A stretch of DNA of 45,386 nt. It comes from Elusimicrobiota bacterium (GTDB lineage Bacteria; Elusimicrobiota; Elusimicrobia; Elusimicrobiales; UBA9959). The DNA lies in the NCBI GenBank assembly GCA_016207645.1, contig JACQPH010000036.1, forward strand, positions 1 to 45,386. The letters are read 5' to 3'. Below the pieces are notes generated by a model, which worked only from the letters and a program-made list of their open reading frames with translations, made no database searches and was not told the origin of the DNA. Of this stretch, positions 24,179 through 31,394 are shown piece after piece. The stretch's first letter is position 1. Each line of letters opens with the position of its first letter. The position numbers and the translations under genes are program-made.

Positions 24179-24310
24179 ATGATGAAAAGACTTATCGAAC
24201 TGGCGGGCGCGGCTTTCGGGCGGGAGACGGCTCCCGCCAAAGAGCTACAATACAGGTATGTTTTCGCGCCGCGCGCCTGCGGCGCTGGTTTCAGCGCGCT
24301 CTGGTTCTGA
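24179..24310 (+). CDS. Possible 43-aa leader ORF before the ECF sigma gene
   Basis: The ORF starts MMKRLIELAGAAFGRE and ends SALWF before TGA at 24308. A strong GGAGGA lies 3 nt before the first ATG (24179; a second ATG at 24182 gives better spacing). It lies between the predicted ECF promoter and the sigma gene, whose ATG is 15 bp past its stop. The product is short and basic with one Cys and has no family that I know. Its nucleotide sequence contains a hairpin, GGCGGGAG / CTCCCGCC, so it may be a regulatory leader rather than a protein with its own job. Confidence 0.4.
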   Translation: MMKRLIELAGAAFGRETAPAKELQYRYVFAPRACGAGFSALWF

Positions 24311-24325
24311 CGGTAAGCCCCGAAC

Positions 24326-24862
24326 ATGGAAAATGAAGAAGGCCTCCTGAAAAGGATAGCCGGCGGCGAAAAGGAATTTTTCGGCGAACTGGTGCTCAAG
24401 CACCAGGACTTCATTTTCAACGTGGTGAAAGGCTTCGTCAGGCTGGAAGAGGAGGCACGCGACCTCACCCAGGAGGTCTTCCTGAAAGCCTACGAGAACA
24501 TCGGGAAGTTCAGGGGCGACTCCAGGTTCTCCTCCTGGCTCTACCGCATAGCCTACAACCACAGCATGAACTGGTCGGAACGCAAGGCCGGCCGCGAAAC
24601 CCAGCTGGACGACGCCCTCGCGGAGACCATACCCGAAGAGCCGGGCGCGGCCGACGAAATGTTCGACAGGGAGCTGGTCCTTTCCAGGATAAAGGAGATA
24701 ATAGAGGACCTCCCGGTGAAATACAAGGTGGTCCTGAAGCTCCATTATTTCGAGGACAGGTCCTACCAGGAGATAGCCGACGCCCTCGGCATCCCCCTCA
24801 ACACGGTAAAGATACAGCTCCTGCGCGCCAAGGAGCAGGTCAGGAAAGAACTGGATTTTTAA
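24326..24862 (+). CDS. ECF (sigma-70 family group 4) RNA polymerase sigma factor
   Basis: The protein has 178 aa and no extra domain. Region 2 is clear (about 20-80: VLKHQDFIFNVVKGFVRLEEEARDLTQEVFLKAYENIGKFRGDSRFSSWLYRIAYNHSMNW), and region 4 is clear at about 120-175 (LPVKYKVVLKLHYFEDRSYQEIADALGIPLNTVKIQLLRAKEQVRKEL). It directs RNA polymerase to promoters of the TGAAAC/CGTGTC kind, by inference from the two matching sites around it. No ZAS-type anti-sigma gene (H-x3-C-x2-C) follows. The next gene is a membrane DUF4097-like protein, which could take that role or simply be a target. Confidence 0.95.
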   Translation: MENEEGLLKRIAGGEKEFFGELVLKHQDFIFNVVKGFVRLEEEARDLTQEVFLKAYENIGKFRGDSRFSSWLYRIAYNHSMNWSERKAGRETQLDDALAETIPEEPGAADEMFDRELVLSRIKEIIEDLPVKYKVVLKLHYFEDRSYQEIADALGIPLNTVKIQLLRAKEQVRKELDF

Positions 24863-24869
24863 AATAGTC

Positions 24870-24896
24870 TGAAACAATTCAGCGCTCAGCGTGTCA
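24870..24896 (+). promoter_or_regulatory. Second ECF-type promoter, upstream of the DUF4097-like gene
   Basis: TGAAAC (24870-24875), 14 nt and CGTGTCA (24890-24896), identical in boxes and spacing to 24113-24139 while the 14-nt spacer differs. It lies 48 bp before the ATG at 24944. GTCAAA at the -10 also resembles the E. coli RpoE -10 box. Confidence 0.7.
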
Positions 24897-24943
24897 AATA
24901 TAGGGAAGGGACGGCAAAGCCGCCCGGAGAAACAGGAGAGAAT

Positions 24944-25846
24944 ATGATAAAGGGACTGATACAACTTACGGTGCTCGCCATCCTCGTGACCTGCCTGGCC
25001 TACCTGCTGAACAATGTGGGGCCGCTGGGGGCGGATACGAAGATCATGCTGAAATACCTCGGCTTCGGGGTGCTGGGGCTGGCCGCCCTCGGCATAGTGT
25101 CGGTGACCATCCTGGGCCTGACGGCGATAATCCTGGGGATCTCTTTCGCCAAGGGCGCCGGCTTCTGGTCCGGCCGCAGGGAAAGGGCCTGCGGCACGGT
25201 CGGCGAGACCGTGGGCGCCGCGCTGAAAGGCGCCCTGGGCGGGATGAACGGGGCCGGCTCCGCCTGTTCGCGCAAGGTGGAGCTCTCGGCCGAGAAGTAC
25301 GGCTGGACCACCTTCAGGATAAAGACCCTGAGCGGCGACCTGACCGTGGCCGGCCACGACCAGCCCGGCGCGAAGGCCACCGTGGAACTCCTGGAGAAGT
25401 CGGAGGGCGACGCCGAAGCCTGCTTCGAGGACGGGGAGATAAAGATAAAGACCAAAAGCGGCGGGAAAGCCCTGATAGGCGACGCCACCGTCTTCCTCCC
25501 CTCCAGCCTGGCCGCGCTGTCCGTGGAAAGCGTGAACGGGGATATCGTGGTCAGCGGCTTCGTGACCGAGGGCGCCTCGGCCTTCAAGGGCGTGAACGGG
25601 GACATCTCCGTCTCCAGCCTGAAGAACGGCAGCGAGGTCGCGGTCAAAACGGTCAGCGGGGACGTGGAAGTGAAGGAATCGCAGTTCAATTCGCTGCTGA
25701 CGCAGAGCATCAGCGGCGACGTGCTGATAACCGATTCGGCCGCCGAAAGCGCCGTCATAAAGACGGTCAGCGGCGACATAGACTATTCCGGCAGCGACAT
25801 CAAGAACCCCTCGGTCAAAACCGTCAGCGGTTCGGTGAAGAAATAA
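24944..25846 (+). CDS. Membrane-anchored DUF4097-like beta-helix protein
   Basis: The protein has 300 aa. Two hydrophobic segments (about 4-24 and 38-70) anchor it in the membrane. Residues 120-300 are a right-handed beta-repeat of DUF4097 type: repeated (T/V)(V/S)(N/S)GDIxV units, for example TLSGDLTVAG, SVNGDIVVSG, GVNGDISVSS, TVSGDVEVKE, SISGDVLITD, TVSGDIDYSG and TVSGSVKK. Such domains are often encoded near ECF sigma factors and zinc-finger or membrane proteins in envelope-stress clusters. AGGAGAG lies 4 nt before the ATG. With its own ECF-type promoter it is a probable target of the sigma factor upstream. Confidence 0.85.
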   Translation: MIKGLIQLTVLAILVTCLAYLLNNVGPLGADTKIMLKYLGFGVLGLAALGIVSVTILGLTAIILGISFAKGAGFWSGRRERACGTVGETVGAALKGALGGMNGAGSACSRKVELSAEKYGWTTFRIKTLSGDLTVAGHDQPGAKATVELLEKSEGDAEACFEDGEIKIKTKSGGKALIGDATVFLPSSLAALSVESVNGDIVVSGFVTEGASAFKGVNGDISVSSLKNGSEVAVKTVSGDVEVKESQFNSLLTQSISGDVLITDSAAESAVIKTVSGDIDYSGSDIKNPSVKTVSGSVKK

Positions 25847-25904
25847 GCCTTCCTTATTTCCTAGAATATCAGCAGCGGTGGATATCGGGTTTCAAGGATA
25901 TATC

Positions 25905-27461
25905 ATGGCCGGAAAAAAAGTGCTCCTTATCGTGCGGGACGGGTGGGGGATAGCCAAGCCGGACAAGTTCAACGCCGTCGCCAATGCTAAGAAGCCCAAT
26001 ATGGACAGGTATCTTAAAACCTATCCCAACACCGTGCTCGAACCCGCCGGGGAAGCCGTCGGCCTGCCTAAGGGGTACCAGGGCTCCTCCGAAGTGGGCC
26101 ACCTCAACATGGGGGCCGGCCGCATTGTCATACAGGAACTCAAGCGCATCATGGACATGATAGAGGACGGGACCTTCTTCAGCTGCCCCGCCCTCGCCGC
26201 CGCGCTGAACAACGCGGTAAAGAAAGGCTCCGCCCTCCACCTCATGGGCCTGGTCCAGGACGAAGGCGTGCACGCCCACCAGGACCATCTGTACGCCATC
26301 ATGCGCGAAGCCGGAAAGCGCGGCATTAAGAAAGTCTATATCCACTTCTTCGCCGACGGCCGCGACACGCCCCCGCGCAGCGCCCTCTCTTTCCTCAAAA
26401 TGCTCGAAGAGGTCGTAAAGGAGACCGGCAATGCCCAGGTCGGCACCATCATGGGCCGCTACTACGCCATGGACCGCGGCGAGAAATGGAAGCTCACCGA
26501 TGCTGCCTATAACGCCATAACCAAAGCCGAAGGCGCCAGATCCCCCGCGGCCGAAAAAACCCTCAACGACGCCTATGCGGCGCTGAAGAACCCCAACGGC
26601 CAGCCCATAGTGGACGAATACATCCCCCCCACCGTAGTCGGGGATTATCCCGGCATGAAGGACGGCGACTCGGTAGTGCACTTCAACTTCCGCCAGGACC
26701 GCGCCATCCAGCTCACCAAGGCCTTCGTGGAGGACAATTACCCCGGGAACCGCTGGAAGAAAATGGACATCGTATACTGCGGCCTCACCCGTTATTACGA
26801 CCAGTTCAGGTTCAGCGCCCTGCCGCCGATGGACGAAGGCGGCGCCATGGACGACCTGCTCGGCCAGGTCCTCTCGCAGCACGGCCTGAGGCAGCTGCGC
26901 CTGGCGGAGACCCAGAAATTCAAGCACGTCACCTCCTTCTTCGACGGCAAGCGCACCGAGCCCTACAAGAACGAGGACCAGGAGGAGCTGAAAGGCCACT
27001 GGGACCCCTCCAGCTTCGGCGAGCATCCCGAGATGGACGCCCCCGAAGTGCGGGAGGAGGCGGTGAAGGAAATAGCCTCGGAGAAATACGACTTCATCCT
27101 GGTCAATTTCGCCAACTGCGACATGGTCGGCCATACCGGCATCTACGAAGCCGCGGTGAAGGCCGTGGAGATCGTGGACGAAAGCGTAGGCATGCTGGTG
27201 GACGCGGCCCTCAAGCACGATTACACCGTAATGGTCACCTCCGACCACGGCAACGCCGAGGAGATGTGGGACTACAAAATAAACATGCCTAAGACCTCCC
27301 ACACCACCAACCCGGTGGAGTTCATCTATATCGCCGGGGACGCCGACAAAGTGAAGCTGCGCCCGCACGGCATCCTTTCCGACATAGCCCCCACCGTGCT
27401 GGAGGTCATGGGCCTGGAACAGCCGGAGGACATGACTTCGGAATCCCTGCTATGTTCATAA
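25905..27461 (+). CDS. gpmI: 2,3-bisphosphoglycerate-independent phosphoglycerate mutase
   Basis: The protein has 518 aa from the ATG at 25905, with AAGGA 7 nt upstream; an in-frame GTG at 25878 lacks a ribosome site. It has the alkaline-phosphatase-fold pattern: VLLIVRDGWG (metal Asp, with Arg in place of the common Leu/Met), QGSSEVGHLNMGAGR with nucleophile Ser62, DGRDTPPRSA, MGRYYAMDR, FNFRQDRAIQLTKAF, LVNFANCDMVGHTG and VTSDHGNAEEMWD with metal Asp and His. It is a two-Mn2+ enzyme interconverting 3- and 2-phosphoglycerate in glycolysis. Its last 10 bp overlap yggU, and it begins a tightly packed five-gene operon. Confidence 0.95.
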   Translation: MAGKKVLLIVRDGWGIAKPDKFNAVANAKKPNMDRYLKTYPNTVLEPAGEAVGLPKGYQGSSEVGHLNMGAGRIVIQELKRIMDMIEDGTFFSCPALAAALNNAVKKGSALHLMGLVQDEGVHAHQDHLYAIMREAGKRGIKKVYIHFFADGRDTPPRSALSFLKMLEEVVKETGNAQVGTIMGRYYAMDRGEKWKLTDAAYNAITKAEGARSPAAEKTLNDAYAALKNPNGQPIVDEYIPPTVVGDYPGMKDGDSVVHFNFRQDRAIQLTKAFVEDNYPGNRWKKMDIVYCGLTRYYDQFRFSALPPMDEGGAMDDLLGQVLSQHGLRQLRLAETQKFKHVTSFFDGKRTEPYKNEDQEELKGHWDPSSFGEHPEMDAPEVREEAVKEIASEKYDFILVNFANCDMVGHTGIYEAAVKAVEIVDESVGMLVDAALKHDYTVMVTSDHGNAEEMWDYKINMPKTSHTTNPVEFIYIAGDADKVKLRPHGILSDIAPTVLEVMGLEQPEDMTSESLLCS

Positions 27462-27670
27462 AGCTCAAGGTCCACCCGGACTCGCGGCGGGACAAGGTCT
27501 TCAGGAAAGCCCCCGACGCCTATGAGATCTGGACCAAGGCCCCGGCCGAGCGCGGCCTGGCCAATGCCTCGGCCATCCGCCAGCTCTCGGTGGAGCTGGG
27601 TATAAATGCCAGGAAAATACTTTTAATAAAAGGCGCAGCCTCCCCCGCGAAAATAGTAAAAGTGATATAA
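27452..27670 (+). CDS. yggU: YggU-family (DUF167) protein
   Basis: The protein has 72 aa. MFIKLKVHPDSRRDKVFR, YEIWTKAPAERGLANASAIRQLSVELGI and LLIKGAASPAKIVKV is the complete small DUF167 fold (V-x-P-x-S/A ... P-A-E-x-G-x-A-N ... G-x-x-S-x-x-K). It overlaps the end of gpmI by 10 bp. The biochemical role of this widespread family is not settled. Confidence 0.93.
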   Translation: MFIKLKVHPDSRRDKVFRKAPDAYEIWTKAPAERGLANASAIRQLSVELGINARKILLIKGAASPAKIVKVI

Positions 27671-27677
27671 TTTCACG

Positions 27678-28316
27678 ATGATAGACCGCACTAAAGCGCG
27701 CCTGCTGGCCCTGGCCGGCATAATAATTTTCGTCTCCACCATAGCCGTGCTGCTGGCGCGCCAGTTCAATATGGGCCCCGAGCGCCCCGCGCCGGCCTTC
27801 CGCACCTTCGGCCCCGGGAGCGCCCCGGTGCAGATCTACGAATATACCGACTTCGCCTGCCCGGCCTGCCGCTACGCCGCGGTGAAGGTGGACGAGATGA
27901 TCAAGATCTACGGCCCCGGCCTGCGGGTCAGCTTCAAGCATTACCCGCTGGTGAACATCCACCCCTGGTCTTTCCACGCCGCCGCCTACGCCGACTGCGC
28001 CGGCGAGCAGGGGAAATTCAAGGAATACAGCGAACTCCTTTTCGAGAACCAGGAAAAATGGGGGACGGCCAAGGTGAAGCCGGGAGAATTCGAAGCCTTC
28101 GCCGTCCGGCTCAAGCTGGACTGGCCAAAAATGGCGGCCTGCGCCGACTCCCCCGAGGTCCTCAACCGCCTGAAGCTGGACATAGCCGAGGGCGACATGA
28201 AAGGCGTGGACGCCACCCCCACCTTCTTCGTCAACGGCAAACGCGCCGTGGGCGCCGGCCAGCTGGTGGAACAGGCCAGGAAATTCGACAATATCCTGAG
28301 GGCCGCTAAACCATGA
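27678..28316 (+). CDS. Membrane-anchored DsbA-like thioredoxin-fold protein
   Basis: The protein has 212 aa. An N-terminal signal anchor (about 9-27) is followed by a thioredoxin-fold domain with a DsbA-type site, YEYTDFACPACRYAA (Cys61, Cys64), FKHYPLVNIHPWSFHAAAYADCAGEQGKF and the cis-Pro loop GVDATPTFFVNGKRA. It is similar to the DsbA/BdbD/SCO1-like "thioredoxin_4" family. It should oxidise or isomerise cysteines in periplasmic proteins. It overlaps the next gene by 4 bp, ATGA. The next gene encodes a MauE/DoxX-like membrane protein, a plausible redox partner. Confidence 0.92.
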   Translation: MIDRTKARLLALAGIIIFVSTIAVLLARQFNMGPERPAPAFRTFGPGSAPVQIYEYTDFACPACRYAAVKVDEMIKIYGPGLRVSFKHYPLVNIHPWSFHAAAYADCAGEQGKFKEYSELLFENQEKWGTAKVKPGEFEAFAVRLKLDWPKMAACADSPEVLNRLKLDIAEGDMKGVDATPTFFVNGKRAVGAGQLVEQARKFDNILRAAKP

Positions 28317-28765
28317 ACGAGAAGACCAGGGACATCCTCGGCCTGCTGGCGCGGCTGGCGCTCGGCGGCCTGTTCATCTACTCCGGCCTGGTCAAGGCCC
28401 TTTCCCCGGCCGAGGAATTCGGCTTCGCCATAGAGGGCTACAAGGTCCTGAACGCGGAGCTGTCGCTCTGGGCCGCCTATGCGGTGCCCTGGCTGGAGCT
28501 GTACGCCGGGCTGCTGCTGGCCGCCGGGGTATTCACCCGCTGCAACGCCCTGTTCATCGGCGCCGCGCTGCTGGGCTTCGAAGCGCTGCTGGGCCAGGCC
28601 TGGCTGCGCGGGCTGCCCATCACCTCCTGCGGCTGCTTCGGCAGCGGCGGCGGCAATTCAATAGGCCGGGAATTCGCGCAGAACCTGGTTTTCCTCGCCC
28701 TCGCCTGGGTCTCCTGGAAGTACGGCCGGGCCTGGTCGGCGGACAGGGCGGTAGAGACGCCATGA
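28313..28765 (+). CDS. MauE/DoxX-like membrane protein
   Basis: The protein has 150 aa and four membrane segments (about 9-26, 50-70, 72-92, 118-136). It has LLARLALGGLFIYSGLVKALSPAEEF at the start and SCGCFGSGGGNSIGREFAQNLVFLALA, the Cys-Gly-Cys-Phe-Gly motif of MauE and DoxX-type proteins that pair with extracytoplasmic thioredoxin-like proteins. It probably passes electrons to or from the DsbA-like product. It overlaps both neighbours by 4 bp. Confidence 0.88.
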   Translation: MNEKTRDILGLLARLALGGLFIYSGLVKALSPAEEFGFAIEGYKVLNAELSLWAAYAVPWLELYAGLLLAAGVFTRCNALFIGAALLGFEALLGQAWLRGLPITSCGCFGSGGGNSIGREFAQNLVFLALAWVSWKYGRAWSADRAVETP

Positions 28766-29586
28766 AACGCCTCCTGCTGATAGCGGCCCTGGCCGCGGCA
28801 GCGGCGGCCCTCGCGGCTTTCCGGCCCTACAGCCAGGGAGCGCGCTCGAAGGCCGCCTGGATGACCATTTCAGCCATCGAGACCGGCCGGGAATATTACC
28901 TGGAGGTGGCTCAGGACGGCCAGGCCGTCATGCGCGAAGAGACCTCCAAAAGCGTGCTGACCCGGCGCGGCGCCATAAAGCCGCAGCTGGTGAAGGATTT
29001 CTTCCGCGAGATCGAGAACTCGGAGATCATCAATTCCCAGAACGTGAAACGCAGCAAGATGGTGTTCTACCGCGGCGACATGCTCAAGATCTCCGCCTAT
29101 ATCAGCGGCGAGCTCACCCGCACCGAGGCCCCGCTCAATAATTTCGGCGAGGCCTTTTCCTACGCCTTCAACGAGGTCAAAAAGGCGGTGGCCGTGCTGC
29201 CGCGGGAAAAAAAGGCGCTCTCCTTCCTGCGCGCCGAAACGGTGGAAGGCGAGGCCCTCGACTCTTTCAGGGCGAAGGCCGGGGTGAACGGCGAAGTGAA
29301 GAACATCGAGACCGACGACCTGAAGACGATAAAGCCGCTGATGACCGCCATCAAGGAACCCCACCGCCTGGTGCCCATAGAGACCGGGGAAGCGCTCAAG
29401 GAGCTGCAGGAATATATTTCCAGCCGGCGCCTTTACGGCCTGCGCACGCTTTTTTACGTCCCCAGCACCCGCGGCACCTTCAAATGCCAGCTGCTGGAGG
29501 CCGAGAGGAAAGCCTCCCCCCTGGCCGCGCCGGCGCAGAAGAAGGTCCCCAAAAAGCCGGCCGCGGCGGACAAGACCGGGCGCTGA
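28762..29586 (+). CDS. Exported protein of unknown function
   Basis: The protein has 274 aa. A signal peptide (MKRLLLIAALAAAAAALAAFRP) is followed by a mixed alpha/beta domain with no motif I recognise: WMTISAIETGREYYLEVAQDGQ, KMVFYRGDMLKISAYISGELTRTE, LKTIKPLMTAIKEPHRLVPIETGEALKELQEYI. It ends in a Lys/Pro/Ala-rich tail. It contains a single Cys late in the chain, so it is not an obvious disulfide substrate. It is the last gene of the gpmI operon, and its position after dsbA-mauE suggests an envelope role, by inference only. Confidence 0.8.
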   Translation: MKRLLLIAALAAAAAALAAFRPYSQGARSKAAWMTISAIETGREYYLEVAQDGQAVMREETSKSVLTRRGAIKPQLVKDFFREIENSEIINSQNVKRSKMVFYRGDMLKISAYISGELTRTEAPLNNFGEAFSYAFNEVKKAVAVLPREKKALSFLRAETVEGEALDSFRAKAGVNGEVKNIETDDLKTIKPLMTAIKEPHRLVPIETGEALKELQEYISSRRLYGLRTLFYVPSTRGTFKCQLLEAERKASPLAAPAQKKVPKKPAAADKTGR

Positions 29587-29644
29587 ACGCCCGGCTTTCC
29601 CGCGCTGACGGCCGGAGCGGGATAAAAAAGAGCGGATTTTTTGT

Positions 29645-29650
29645 TAGAAT
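29645..29650 (+). promoter_or_regulatory. -10-like TAGAAT just before a response-regulator ATG
   Basis: TAGAAT ends 6 nt before the ATG at 29657. If it is the -10 box, transcription would start at or next to the start codon and the mRNA would be leaderless. There is also no Shine-Dalgarno in front of this ATG. No clear -35 is seen upstream (AT-rich stretch). Confidence 0.35.
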
Positions 29651-29656
29651 AAACCT

Positions 29657-30073
29657 ATGGCGGAAGAATCCCGGATAAAAGTAACGGCGGTGGACGACGA
29701 CGAAACCATCCTCGAGATCTACGAGACGGGGCTGGCCGCGGCCGGCTGCGAGGTGCGCACTTTCGTCGACCCGAAAAAAGCCAGGGATTTCTTCTCTTCG
29801 GCCCGGCCGGAAGAGCTGCCCGAAGTGATCCTCATGGACATCATGATGCCGGGCGTGGACGGCATAAGCCTCATGGGCGACATCCGCGCCAAGGACGCCG
29901 CGGCCCATATACCCATAATCGCCGTCAGCGGCCTGAACGACGCCGCCACCCTCAACGACGCCCTGCTCTTCGGCGCCATGGACTATCTGGTCAAGCCTTT
30001 CGAGATGGAGGCGCTGGTGGCCAAGATAAAGAAGGCCGCCGAACTCTCGCGCAGGCGGGCGCCCAAAGCCTGA
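29657..30073 (+). CDS. Single-domain response regulator
   Basis: The protein has 138 aa, a receiver domain with acidic residues VTAVDDDETIL, phospho-acceptor Asp61 in VILMDIMMPGVDG, switch Ser in IIAVSGLND and conserved Lys in DYLVKPFEMEAL, with a short basic tail. It has no output domain. It is not next to a histidine kinase; the two kinases of the window are 5 kb away. It probably has its own transcript, given the hairpin downstream. Confidence 0.93.
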   Translation: MAEESRIKVTAVDDDETILEIYETGLAAAGCEVRTFVDPKKARDFFSSARPEELPEVILMDIMMPGVDGISLMGDIRAKDAAAHIPIIAVSGLNDAATLNDALLFGAMDYLVKPFEMEALVAKIKKAAELSRRRAPKA

Positions 30074-30092
30074 CCTGGCTTCGACCGGTTCC

Positions 30093-30130
30093 AGGGCCGC
30101 CCGATTTGCAGGCGGCCCTTCTTATTTATA
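30093..30130 (+). terminator. Rho-independent terminator
   Basis: AGGGCCGCC / GGCGGCCCT is a 9-bp stem with a 9-nt loop followed by TCTTATTTAT. It ends the response-regulator transcript. Confidence 0.75.
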
Positions 30131-30196
30131 ATAATAAATGGATATCCGGCAGCGCGGCTTGAACCCTGCCGGGGACCGGAATAAGGAACTGGAGTT

Positions 30197-31381
30197 ATGT
30201 TAAGAACATTGCACACCGTTTTCACGCAGAAGACCCGCGAGGGCACCACGGAAAGGCTGCTGCAGTACGCTTTCAGCTATTTCGTCCTCTACGCGATCAC
30301 CGGCTACCTCGCCAAGTATTTCGCCAAAACGCTCGGCATGGGCGGGAATACCTATACGGTCTACAACACCATCGGCGGCCTGCTCATCTGCAACCTGGTA
30401 GTGATCGTCTGGGGCTGGTACAAGTTCCAGTCCACGGACCGCGTAAATTTCCTGGGCCTGAACATGCCGCGCGAGTTCTTCTACATCATCCCCTCCGGCA
30501 TCTGCACCGCCGTCATCATCCCGACCACGACGCTGATGTACGTGCTGCCCATCTCGGTGATGGTGGCCATGATCATCATGCGGGCCAGCGTCATCGTCAT
30601 CAGCCGCCTCATCGACACGATCCAGATCAAGCAGGGCCTGCTCAAGAAGACCGTCTACTGGGAAGAGAACCTGGCCGTGGTCTTCGCGCTGGCCGCGGTC
30701 AGCATCAAGTTCATCTACGTCAAGTCCGGCGACTTCGACTTCCTGCATAACGCGGCGGCGATGACGATACTCGGCGCCTACCTGACGGCCTACTCCATCC
30801 GCATCTACATCTTCAACTACTACAAGAACACCCGCAAGAAAGACGCCGTCTACGACACCAAGGGCTTTTTCGCCGTGGAGCAGATAGCCTCCACCATAGC
30901 CCTCCTGACAGCCGGCGCCATACTGTTCTACTCGGTGGACCTGGCCGCGGCCGACCCCAAGACCTTCAACTTCCAGTTCAAGGACGCGCTGGTCAATACC
31001 CCGGCCCTTTGGAAGGAAGGAATACTCTCGGGCGTGCCGTTCGGCTTCGTGGCCTTCTTCTCGGTGTTCCTGTTCATGTTCAAGGGCCGCACCGCCACCT
31101 TCGCCGGCCTGGTGAACCGCGTCACCTCCCTGGTGGCCGGCACCGTGGCCACCCTGGTGGTCTGGTGGCTGATAGCCGGCCAGAAGCCGCCGGCCATGGA
31201 GGACTGGTTCGGCCTGGCCGCCATCCTCATAGCCATCTACTTCATGGGCATGGCGGAGAAGAAGCGCGCCTGCGAGCTGGCCAGGGCCCATGAGATCGAA
31301 GCCGAGAAGGACAGCGAGGTCGCCTGCGACCCCGCCGACGGGGCCGCCGCGGCCGGGGCGGACTTCAAAGAGCGGAATTAG
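30197..31381 (+). CDS. Ten-TM DMT/EamA-like membrane protein
   Basis: The protein has 394 aa with about ten membrane segments between residues 22 and 375 in two groups of five, like EamA-type drug/metabolite transporters, followed by a 35-residue charged cytosolic tail. Landmarks are YAITGYLAKYFAKTLG, YNTIGGLLICNLVVIVWGW, IIPTTTLMYVLPISVMVAMIIMRASVIVISR, GILSGVPFGFVAFFSVFLFMF and VNRVTSLVAGTVATLVVWWLIAG. The EamA assignment rests on topology, not on a signature. The substrate is unknown. It is 13 bp upstream of ugd and probably co-transcribed, so a role in sugar-nucleotide or lipid-linked sugar transport is possible, but that is inference from position. GGAG lies 3 nt before the ATG. Confidence 0.75.
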   Translation: MLRTLHTVFTQKTREGTTERLLQYAFSYFVLYAITGYLAKYFAKTLGMGGNTYTVYNTIGGLLICNLVVIVWGWYKFQSTDRVNFLGLNMPREFFYIIPSGICTAVIIPTTTLMYVLPISVMVAMIIMRASVIVISRLIDTIQIKQGLLKKTVYWEENLAVVFALAAVSIKFIYVKSGDFDFLHNAAAMTILGAYLTAYSIRIYIFNYYKNTRKKDAVYDTKGFFAVEQIASTIALLTAGAILFYSVDLAAADPKTFNFQFKDALVNTPALWKEGILSGVPFGFVAFFSVFLFMFKGRTATFAGLVNRVTSLVAGTVATLVVWWLIAGQKPPAMEDWFGLAAILIAIYFMGMAEKKRACELARAHEIEAEKDSEVACDPADGAAAAGADFKERN

Positions 31382-31394
31382 CTCCGGAGCCTCC

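Noticed and set aside
24944-25846. Classical anti-sigma factor after the ECF gene
   Set aside because: The protein has membrane segments but no H-x3-C-x2-C zinc motif; the C-terminal repeats are DUF4097-like.
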